From the NCBI GenBank assembly GCA_035547515.1, contig DASZUS010000083.1, positions 1 to 64,000 of the forward strand: 64,000 bases of DNA. The letters are read 5' to 3'. Below, piece by piece: positions 57,688 through 64,000 of this stretch (its first letter is position 1; every line of letters starts with the position of its first letter). The translations under genes and the position numbers were made by a program. Source of the stretch: DASZTV01 sp035547515. GTDB lineage: Bacteria > Actinomycetota > Actinomycetes > JAFAQI01. The notes below the pieces were generated by a model. It had not been told where the DNA came from and ran no database searches. It was given only the letters and a program-made list of their open reading frames with translations.

Positions 57688-57914
57688 CTACGTACGTCCG
57701 CTCTCCGAACGGCGTCTGACCAGCCCCACCGCGAGCGCGCCTGTGATGACCAGCAACAGGCCGACGACGACCAACGTCATGATGTGGCTCGCCCCCGTGA
57801 AGGGAAGCGAAGTCAGCACCGACGCCGGGGATGCATGCGTGGTCTTGGTTGCGGCCCCCCGCCGACCAGAACGCCGACGAGGCCGGCGCCTCCTGTTCCA
57901 GCGGAAACACTCAT
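57688..57914 (-). pseudogene. LPXTG-type cell-wall surface peptide, frame broken at a G6 run
   Basis: On the minus strand ATG 57914 (with GAAAGGA upstream) opens MSVSAGTGGAGLVGVLVGGG. In another frame the sequence continues AATKTTHASPASVLTS, then the sortase motif LPFTGAS, a hydrophobic helix (MTLVVVGLLLVITGALAVGL) and RRRSESGRT before TAG at 57688-57690. The two parts join into one 75-residue protein if a single G is added to the run of six G (57855-57860 as C on the plus strand). This is a complete small sorting-signal protein apart from that one base, so it is either a phase-variable or recently broken gene or a sequencing error. No sortase gene is in the window. Confidence 0.72.
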
Positions 57915-57977
57915 GGCGAACGTCCTTTCACTGCATGCCAAAAGAAGCGGTAATAAACCGCGGGGTGGTGACGGGTT

Positions 57978-57995
57978 GGTGACCTTTCGGTCACC
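57978..57995. promoter_or_regulatory. Perfect hairpin GGTGACC-TTTC-GGTCACC upstream of the LPXTG gene
   Basis: 7-bp perfect arms around a 4-base loop, 64 bp upstream of the minus-strand ATG at 57914. On the minus strand the loop is GAAA, a stable GNRA tetraloop, so it could be a 5'-UTR hairpin; as DNA it could be an operator. Confidence 0.45.
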
Positions 57996-58117
57996 GGCGG
58001 GATTCCCGGCCTTCACACATCCATACCGGGATGCAATAGCCATTTGGGTGGTTCTTCGACAGGCCGGTGTCAGCGGCGTGTGCGCGGCGTGCCAGCGTGC
58101 TCGGCCAACCTGGTGCC

Positions 58118-59074
58118 ATGACCAACGCGATCGAAGCCGAGGGCCTCGTCAAGCGCTTCGGCGACACCCTCGCCCTCGACGGCATCAACCTTGCCGCCCG
58201 GGAGGGCACGGTGCTCGGCGTGCTCGGGCCCAACGGGGCCGGCAAGACCACGGCGGTGCGAATCCTTGCGACCCTGCTCCACGCAGACGGCGGTACGGCG
58301 CGCGTCGCCGGGCTCGACGTCGGAAGGCACGCCCACGAGATCCGCCAGCTGATCGGCCTGACCGGGCAGTACGCCTCGGTCGACGAGGACCTGACTGGCT
58401 TGCAGAACCTGGTGATGATCGGGCAGCTGCTCGACCTGTCGGGCAACGACGCGAAGGCTCGCGCCCGCGAGCTGCTGCGCTGGTTCGACCTCGAGGAGGC
58501 GGCCGGACGACCGGCCAAGACCTACTCCGGCGGGATGCGGCGCCGTCTCGACCTCGCGGCATCGCTCGTTGGCCGGCCGTCGGTGATCTTCCTCGACGAG
58601 CCCACCACCGGTCTCGACCCGGCCAAGCGCGAGGACATGTGGGACGTGATCCGCGACCTGGTCGCCGACGGGTCGACAGTCCTGCTCACCACGCAATATC
58701 TCGAAGAGGCCGACGCGCTCGCAGACGAGATCACCGTGATCGACCACGGCCGCGTGATCGCCCACGACAGCCCTGAAGGTCTCAAGCGCCAGGTCGGCGG
58801 CCAGACGCTCACGGTCCGGCCCACGGACTCGAGCCGGCTCGACGAGGTCGCCACGATCCTTCGCCAGGTGGCCACCGCGGAGCCAGAGCTGCTCGGCCGC
58901 GGTGTGCTCTCGGTCGCCGTACCCGGCGAGGAGGCGCTCGCCGCCACGGTCGATCGTCTCCGAGAAGCCGGTATCTCGGTCACGGAGCTGTCGCTCCACC
59001 TCCCCAGCTTGGACGAGGTGTTCTTCACCCTGACCGGCGCCCGAACGAGCAGTGACGAGGAGGACGCGGCGTGA
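58118..59074 (+). CDS. ABC exporter ATPase, DrrA type
   Basis: 318-residue ATPase of the daunorubicin-resistance (DrrA/ABC-2) family. Walker A GPNGAGKTTAVRILATLL, Q-loop TGQYASVDEDLTG, signature YSGGMRRRLDLAASL, Walker B VIFLDEPTTGLDP, then TTQYLEEADALADEITVIDHGRVIAHDSPEGLK and a C-terminal domain ending LPSLDEVFFTLTG (the DrrA C-terminal motif). ATG 58118 begins the conserved domain. The permease gene overlaps its stop by 4 bp. The pair probably exports a lipid, antibiotic or other hydrophobic compound. Confidence 0.94.
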   Translation: MTNAIEAEGLVKRFGDTLALDGINLAAREGTVLGVLGPNGAGKTTAVRILATLLHADGGTARVAGLDVGRHAHEIRQLIGLTGQYASVDEDLTGLQNLVMIGQLLDLSGNDAKARARELLRWFDLEEAAGRPAKTYSGGMRRRLDLAASLVGRPSVIFLDEPTTGLDPAKREDMWDVIRDLVADGSTVLLTTQYLEEADALADEITVIDHGRVIAHDSPEGLKRQVGGQTLTVRPTDSSRLDEVATILRQVATAEPELLGRGVLSVAVPGEEALAATVDRLREAGISVTELSLHLPSLDEVFFTLTGARTSSDEEDAA

Positions 59075-59928
59075 CCACCGACACGATCACCACCGCCGGA
59101 CCTGGCAGCGCGTCCGCTGGCCGCAGCGACGTACCCCGCACAGAGCTACGCAAGACCGACTCGCGGATCCCGCGCACCCTGCGGCACGCGCTGGTGATGG
59201 CCAGGCGCAACCTGATCAAGACGATGCGTACGCCTGAACAGCTGATCGACGTGACCTTTCAGCCGATCATCTTCCTGCTGATGTTCACCTACATCTTCGG
59301 GGGCGCGATCACCGGCGGCTCGACGCACGACTACCTGGAGTACCTGCTGCCCGGCATGCTCGGGCAGTCCATCGCGATGGGCAGCGTCGCACTCGGCCAG
59401 AACATGAACGCCGACATCGAGAAGGGAGTGTTCGACAGGTTCCGCTCACTGCCGATCGCCCGCTCGACGCCCTTGGTCGCCGCGGTGCTCGCCGACTTCT
59501 TCCGCTACCTGCTGCTGTGTGGGATCACGCTTGGATTCGGGTACGCGATCGGCTTCCGGATCCAGACCGGTTTCCTGCCGACCGTCGCCGCGATCGGCCT
59601 CTCACTCGGCTTCGCACTGTGCTTCTGCTGGATCTCGGTGTTCATCGGGATGAAGGCGCGCACGTCGGGGTCGGTGCAAGGAATCATGTTCCTGATCGTG
59701 CTGCCGCTGTCGTTCGCAAGCAGCACCTTCGTGAAGCCTTCGACGATGCCGCGCGGCCTGCGCGACTTCGTCGACGTCAACCCGATCTCGCACCTGGTCG
59801 GCACGACCCGCGGCCTGATGGTCGGCGGACCCGTCGCCTCCAACCTGGCCTGGACCCTCGGCTGGATGGTCGGGCTGCTCGTGGTGTTCGTGCCCCTCGC
59901 CGTACGCGGCTACAACAAGCGCGCCTGA
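59071..59928 (+). CDS. ABC-2 exporter permease, DrrB type
   Basis: 285-residue membrane permease with six predicted helices and an N-terminal cytoplasmic tail of about 45 residues. Family marks: ARRNLIKTMRTPEQLIDVTFQPIIFLLMFTYIFGGAI, the coupling segment ADIEKGVFDRFRSLPIARSTPLV, and LPLSFASSTFVKPSTMPRGLRDFVDVNPISHLV. GTG 59071 overlaps the ATPase gene. It ends 19 bp inside the convergent AfsR-like gene. Confidence 0.93.
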   Translation: MTTDTITTAGPGSASAGRSDVPRTELRKTDSRIPRTLRHALVMARRNLIKTMRTPEQLIDVTFQPIIFLLMFTYIFGGAITGGSTHDYLEYLLPGMLGQSIAMGSVALGQNMNADIEKGVFDRFRSLPIARSTPLVAAVLADFFRYLLLCGITLGFGYAIGFRIQTGFLPTVAAIGLSLGFALCFCWISVFIGMKARTSGSVQGIMFLIVLPLSFASSTFVKPSTMPRGLRDFVDVNPISHLVGTTRGLMVGGPVASNLAWTLGWMVGLLVVFVPLAVRGYNKRA

Positions 59929-62900
59929 CGAGGGTCGATCCGGGCGATGGCTTCTTGTCTGGCCATCGCCCGGCCTCTTGCGTACGCCGACGCGTGCGGA
60001 CCTTCGAGCAGTCCACCGAGCCGTTCCGCCAACCGGACAATGTCGATCTGGGTGAAGTCGTCGGCGCCGCGCAGCGCGGCGGCGGCGCCCAGCACCTCTG
60101 CGGCGCCGTCGAGGTCTTCCAACGTGACCGACGTCAGCGCCAGCGCCACCCCGACGGCGGCGATCAGCGGTAGGTCCTTGGTTTCGAGAGCCTTTTCGTA
60201 CGCCTCGCTGAGATAAGGAGCGGCAGCGGCCGGCCCGTTGCCGAGGTCGAGCTCCACCTTGGCCGCGGTCGAGAGCATGATCGCCAAGCCGTGCGATTGC
60301 ATCGGGTGGGCCGCCGAGAGCTCGCGCAGGGCGCGGATCGAGATGTCGCGAGCCCGCGCAGCTTCCTCGATGTGACCCATCGAGCGCGCGATCTCGACGT
60401 CGACGATGCCGGTGAACAGCACCTCGACCGGAGAACCGGACTGCTCCGCAGCTTCCCGGCCGAGCTCGATCTGCGCCCGCGCGGCGTCCAGGTCACCGAG
60501 GCGGCTGTAGATGTCGGCCAGCCGAAGCCGCATCATCGCCACGTCCTCGCGGCTTCCCATCCCCACTGCCAGGTCGAGCGCCTCGCGATACGAGTCGGCC
60601 GCGGACTCGATCTTGCCTTCGAGCAGATCGATCTGGCCGAGGATCTGCAGGCTGTTGGCGATGCCCCACCGTTCGCCGAGCTGGCGGAACGCCGCCAGCG
60701 CGATCTCGGCGTCCTCGCGCATCCGAACGACGTCACCGACGTTCTCCGCCATCGCAGCGCTGAACGCACGGGCCGCGGCCGCCACCCACGTGTCGGGGCT
60801 GGACAGCGCCTTGGCCACGAGCCGTTCGGAGAGCTCCTGGTCGTCCGCGAACATCGCGACGATCGGCGCCAACAGCTCCAGCATCGACGGGGCGTTGCCC
60901 GAGTCCACTAACTCCGCGACCTCGCCGGCGAGCTGCCGCACTCGCTCGACGTTCGCCGCGACCTGCTCGTCGTCATCGTCGCCTCGGGCCATCCACCCGA
61001 TCGAGTTGACGATGAGGAACGACTCCGCGAGCAGTCGCTGCGCCGGATCGATGTCGCCGGCGCCGTCGAGCACGAAGGAGACCCAAGTGAGGATCTCGCC
61101 GTGGTTGCCGACGGTCATCCAGTGCCAGCCGAGCTTTCCGATGAGATCCATCGCGTCGTTGGCGCGACCGATGTCGCTGAGGTACTTCACGCCCGCGAGG
61201 ATGTTGTCGCGCTCGACCTCGAGCATCTCGATCCAGGGCAGCTGCGCCGCGGTTCGCAGGTACTGATCTGCTTCGTGGACCCGAGCGGCGAAGTACTCGG
61301 CGTGCGCCAGCCGAGCCTCACCGACCACTCCGGCCTCCGCCATCCGCTCGAGACCGAACTCCCGGATCGTCTCGAGCATCCGGTAGCGCGGCGTCGTACC
61401 GAGCTTCGCAGCGACCTGCAGCAGCGACTTGTCGACGAGCGATGCGAGCAGCTCGTCGACGTCTCCGTCGCCGACAGCGCCCGCGCACACTGCGGCAGCC
61501 GCCGTGGGGGTGATGCCGCCGCTGAACACTGCGAGCCGCTGCGCGAGTTGCCGTTCGTCCACGGAAAGCAGGTCCCAGCTCCACTCGACGACGGCGTGCA
61601 GTGTGCGATGCCGCGGCATGGCCGTACGGCTGCCGCCCGTCAGCAGCTTGAACCGGTCGGAGAGCCGGCGGGCGATCTCGTCTACCGGCAGGGCGCGCAG
61701 CCGGGCTGCCGCGAGCTCGATCGCCAGCGGCAGCCCATCTAGGCGGCGCACGATCTCGACAACCGACCCCACCGTGGTCTCGTCGACCGCGAAGTCGGAC
61801 CTGACGTCGCGGGCACGGTCGGCGAACAGCTGCACTGCGGCGTACCGCAGGGCCTCTGCCGGATCGGCGTCGGCGGCCGGCTGGTCCAGCGGAGGTACGG
61901 CGACGAGCGCCTCACCGAAAATCGCGAGCGGCTCTCGGCTGGTGGCGACGACCCGCAGATCCGGGCACTCGGCCAGCAGCCGGTCGGCGAGCTGCGCCGC
62001 CGCCTCGACCAGGTGCTCGCAGTTGTCGAGGACGAGCAGGACATGCCGCCCGCTGAGGGCGTCGACCAGCCGCCCCATCGCGTCTCGCGGGCTGGTCGCC
62101 TGCCGGTCGAGCAGCATGGCGTCGCGCTGACCCAAGGCGCCGAGCACGGCCGCGGGAACGTCAGCCGGGTCGGTCACCGGCGCGAGCTCGGCCAGCCACA
62201 CCGAGCCGCCGCGGCTGGCCGCCGCCGCGGTCGCAAGCCGGGTCTTGCCCGCACCGCCGGGACCGACCAGTGTCACGAGCCGCGAAGTCTCGAGCAGGTT
62301 GCCGATCTGGACGAGCTGCGTTTCGCGGCCGACGAAGCTGGTCAGCGTCGCGCGGAGGTTGCCACGCGGCTGCTCTACCGCGTTGGTGGGCGCCGGGTCG
62401 CCTCGCAGCACCGCGAGATGAGCAGCCTGCAGGTCGGGACCCGGGTCGGCGCCGAGCAGATCGGCGAGCGTGGCGCGGGTGCGCTCATAGCTTGCCAGCG
62501 CCTCGGCGCTGCGCCCGGAGGCGTGCAGGGCTCGAACCAGCAGCTCGGCGTACCGCTCTCGCAGCGGGTGCTCGACGACGAGACTCTCGAGCTCCGGGAT
62601 GACCTGCTCGGCGCGGCCTAGGGCGAGTCGCGACTGGGCGAGGTCGGCGAGCGCCTCGAGCCGCACCTCATCGAGGCGGGTACGCACGGCGTCGGCTGCC
62701 GTAAGCCCGTCCAGCGGTTCGCCTCGCCACAGCGCGACGGCCGCAGCGAGGTCGCGCTCGGCGCTCGCCGCGTCGCCGGCGCGAAACGCCTCGCGGCCCG
62801 CCCTGGCCAAGGCCTCGAACCGGTTGACGTCGACCTCGGGGCTCTCGACGGCGAGCTGGTATCCGCTGCCGGCCTGCTGGACCACGCCGGCCGCGCCGAG

Positions 62901-63116
62901 CGTCCGCCGGAGCCGGGAGACCAGCGACTGCAGCGCGTTGGCCGCATCTGCCGGCGGCTCATCCCCCCACAGCGCCTCGACGAGAGCCGAGCTGCTGACG
63001 GCGCGGGGCGCGTCGAGGGCCAGCATCGCGAGCAGGGTGCGCAGCCGGCCGCCGGAGATTTCGATGACCGTCGCGCCATCCCGGACCTCGAGCGGTCCCA
63101 GCAACCCGATCTGCAC
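59910..63116 (-). CDS. AfsR/SARP-type regulator (wHTH-BTAD-NB-ARC-TPR)
   Basis: 1068-residue regulator. N-terminal OmpR-like winged helix (MQIGLLGPLEVRDGATVIEISGGRLRTLLAML, LVSRLRRTLGAAGVVQQAGSGYQLAV), then a BTAD domain (about 90-240), a STAND/NB-ARC ATPase (P-loop VGPGGAGKTRLATAAA, Walker B VLLVLDNCEHLVEAAAQLA, ATSREPLAIFGEALVAVPPL) and about 500 residues of TPR-like helices. Such proteins activate secondary metabolism or envelope genes after ligand or ATP binding. GTG 63116 is chosen because it begins the conserved winged helix. It is divergent from a cyclase/ATPase gene and convergent with the DrrAB exporter, a possible target. Confidence 0.93.
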   Translation of the reverse strand: MQIGLLGPLEVRDGATVIEISGGRLRTLLAMLALDAPRAVSSSALVEALWGDEPPADAANALQSLVSRLRRTLGAAGVVQQAGSGYQLAVESPEVDVNRFEALARAGREAFRAGDAASAERDLAAAVALWRGEPLDGLTAADAVRTRLDEVRLEALADLAQSRLALGRAEQVIPELESLVVEHPLRERYAELLVRALHASGRSAEALASYERTRATLADLLGADPGPDLQAAHLAVLRGDPAPTNAVEQPRGNLRATLTSFVGRETQLVQIGNLLETSRLVTLVGPGGAGKTRLATAAAASRGGSVWLAELAPVTDPADVPAAVLGALGQRDAMLLDRQATSPRDAMGRLVDALSGRHVLLVLDNCEHLVEAAAQLADRLLAECPDLRVVATSREPLAIFGEALVAVPPLDQPAADADPAEALRYAAVQLFADRARDVRSDFAVDETTVGSVVEIVRRLDGLPLAIELAAARLRALPVDEIARRLSDRFKLLTGGSRTAMPRHRTLHAVVEWSWDLLSVDERQLAQRLAVFSGGITPTAAAAVCAGAVGDGDVDELLASLVDKSLLQVAAKLGTTPRYRMLETIREFGLERMAEAGVVGEARLAHAEYFAARVHEADQYLRTAAQLPWIEMLEVERDNILAGVKYLSDIGRANDAMDLIGKLGWHWMTVGNHGEILTWVSFVLDGAGDIDPAQRLLAESFLIVNSIGWMARGDDDDEQVAANVERVRQLAGEVAELVDSGNAPSMLELLAPIVAMFADDQELSERLVAKALSSPDTWVAAAARAFSAAMAENVGDVVRMREDAEIALAAFRQLGERWGIANSLQILGQIDLLEGKIESAADSYREALDLAVGMGSREDVAMMRLRLADIYSRLGDLDAARAQIELGREAAEQSGSPVEVLFTGIVDVEIARSMGHIEEAARARDISIRALRELSAAHPMQSHGLAIMLSTAAKVELDLGNGPAAAAPYLSEAYEKALETKDLPLIAAVGVALALTSVTLEDLDGAAEVLGAAAALRGADDFTQIDIVRLAERLGGLLEGPHASAYARGRAMARQEAIARIDPRQARLL

Positions 63117-63189
63117 CCGGCCATTGTCCGCGCGGGACAAGCGTTCGCGACGCCGTCGCGGCAGCCATTTGTCCATATGATCCGCGTTG

Positions 63190-64000
63190 ATGAGCGACTC
63201 CACGCGGGGGTCGGCAGTCCCTCGCACGCTGACGGCGTCCGTTTTGTTCGTTGACGTCGTCGGATCGACCGCGTTGCGATCCGAGGTCGGCGAGGAGCAG
63301 GCGGACGTTCTGTCGCGAAACCTGGAAGCGCAGATCGGGCAGGTGATCGGGGATCACCGTGGCCGAGTGGTCAAGGGACTCGGCGACGGCGTACTGGCAG
63401 TGTTCGAGTCCGCCGTCGACGCGGTCGGTGCGGGGGTCGCCGTCCAGCAAGCTGCCGAACTGCAGCGGCGGCTGGGCGGCGCCGGGGCGGTCGAGCTGAG
63501 AGTCGGAGTCTCGGCCGGCGATGTGTCGTTCGACAGCAGTGACGTCCTCGGCGCGCCGGTGGTGGAGGCCTCCCGGCTGTGCGGATCCGCCCAGCCCGGT
63601 CAGGTACTGGTCGCTGACCTCGTTCGCTCGCTGTCTCGTGGTCGTGGCAGCTTCGTCTTCGAATCGGTGGGAGATCTCGCGCTACGCGGTCTCCCGGAGC
63701 CCGTCCCGGCGTGCCAGGTCATGTGGGATCCGCTCCCGGCGGACGGTGAGGCGGCATCCAGCGGCCTGCCGTTTCCTGGCCTGCTGGCATCCGGCGGCGG
63801 GACGTCGTACGTCGGTCGAGAAGCCGCACTCGCGATGCTGACCGCCAGGCTGGACGCCGTGCTTGCGGGGACCGCGCACCTCTCCACTGTCTTGCTGTCC
63901 GGAGAGCCGGGCATCGGTAAGACCCGCACGGCAGCCGAGCTGGCACGTCGCGCGCACAGCGCAGGCGCCGTCGTGCTCTATGGGTGCTGTGACGAGGAGC
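63190..64000 (+). CDS. Class III nucleotidyl cyclase-ATPase regulator (partial, runs off the window)
   Basis: The first 270 codons are present without a stop. Residues about 10-180 form a class III adenylate/guanylate cyclase domain: FVDVVGSTAL (first metal Asp), VVKGLGDGVLAVF (second metal Asp), LRVGVSAGDV, LGAPVVEASRLCGSAQPGQVLV. From about residue 210 a STAND/AAA-type ATPase begins (YVGREAALAMLTARLD and the P-loop SGEPGIGKTRTAAELA). Actinobacteria encode many such cyclase-ATPase-TPR or LuxR proteins, so a large C-terminal part is expected outside the window. ATG 63190 is 73 bp from the divergent AfsR-like start. Confidence 0.88.
   Translation, partial: MSDSTRGSAVPRTLTASVLFVDVVGSTALRSEVGEEQADVLSRNLEAQIGQVIGDHRGRVVKGLGDGVLAVFESAVDAVGAGVAVQQAAELQRRLGGAGAVELRVGVSAGDVSFDSSDVLGAPVVEASRLCGSAQPGQVLVADLVRSLSRGRGSFVFESVGDLALRGLPEPVPACQVMWDPLPADGEAASSGLPFPGLLASGGGTSYVGREAALAMLTARLDAVLAGTAHLSTVLLSGEPGIGKTRTAAELARRAHSAGAVVLYGCCDEE

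Noticed and set aside
57930..58060. c-di-AMP or other known riboswitch upstream of the surface-peptide gene
   Set aside because: Only a single 7-bp hairpin is clear; none of the conserved ydaO or other aptamer segments could be found by eye.
1..64000. tRNA, rRNA, transposase, integrase, phage or toxin-antitoxin genes
   Set aside because: Both strands were scanned for cloverleaf, rRNA and characteristic protein motifs, and none was convincing.

Overview
The window is a gene-dense, very GC-rich stretch of chromosome from an actinomycete (Actinomycetota). The base composition, frequent GTG starts, ATGA/GTGA start-stop overlaps, SARP/AfsR-type and TetR regulators, GtrA/GT39 glycosyltransferases, an LPXTG-type surface peptide and many mycobacterial-type acyl-CoA dehydrogenases all point there. 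I cannot name the genus. I found no rRNA, tRNA, CRISPR array, insertion sequence or prophage. About 56 protein-coding loci are supported, and intergenic gaps are short.

Layout. 0.1-8.9 kb: a zinc-ribbon protein, a divergent aldehyde/alcohol dehydrogenase pair with a TPR-LuxR regulator and an FAD monooxygenase, a secreted protein and two more zinc-ribbon proteins. 9.1-10.6 kb: a DEAD-box RNA helicase with a long leader, closed by a 59-bp inverted-repeat terminator. 10.6-23.5 kb: the most coherent block. It holds an acyl-CoA ligase with two acyl-CoA dehydrogenase subunits, a TetR regulator, a branched-chain-amino-acid-type ABC importer with a fused LivH-LivM permease and two unfamiliar membrane/secreted proteins inside its operon, a CYP125-like P450, and a substrate-binding lipoprotein. 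A common palindrome (ACTTnCrTGC-N6-GCryGCAAGT) sits just upstream of the importer and of the lipoprotein, and its left half-site recurs between the TetR gene and the dehydrogenase operon. I read this as one regulon for import and side-chain beta-oxidation of a steroid- or isoprenoid-like carboxylate; the substrate is inferred, not shown.

23.7-34.1 kb: a cellulose-synthase-like GT2 with a GT4, an acyl-CoA thioesterase, an MFS exporter with a divergent TetR and paired operators, and a kinase-like/DUF6285/acyl-CoA dehydrogenase operon. 34.3-41.7 kb: duplicated GtrA plus GT39 (YkcB-like) genes, one copy split and one fused, followed by a Tat-targeted gluconate-2-dehydrogenase-like small subunit and a GMC oxidoreductase. 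41.6-45.2 kb: a D,D-carboxypeptidase, a two-component system whose kinase frame lacks a stop after its ATPase domain, and a G1-type peptidase lying antisense to that kinase extension.

45.4-48.9 kb: a tightly overlapped operon of ferredoxin, NuoF-like SLBB flavoprotein, diheme cytochrome-b-like membrane protein, ApbE flavin transferase and a Thr/Pro/Tyr-rich anchored protein, a candidate transmembrane flavin-based electron conduit. 49.1-57.1 kb: a thiolase-like protein that has lost the nucleophile cysteine, a chemoreceptor, and a thiolase/MaoC hydratase/acyl-CoA dehydrogenase/TetR operon with a perfect 22-bp palindrome upstream. 57.2-64.0 kb: a truncated beta-helix secreted protein, an LPFTG surface peptide whose frame is broken at a G6 run, a DrrAB-type ABC exporter, an AfsR-like regulator and a divergent class III cyclase/ATPase that runs off the window.
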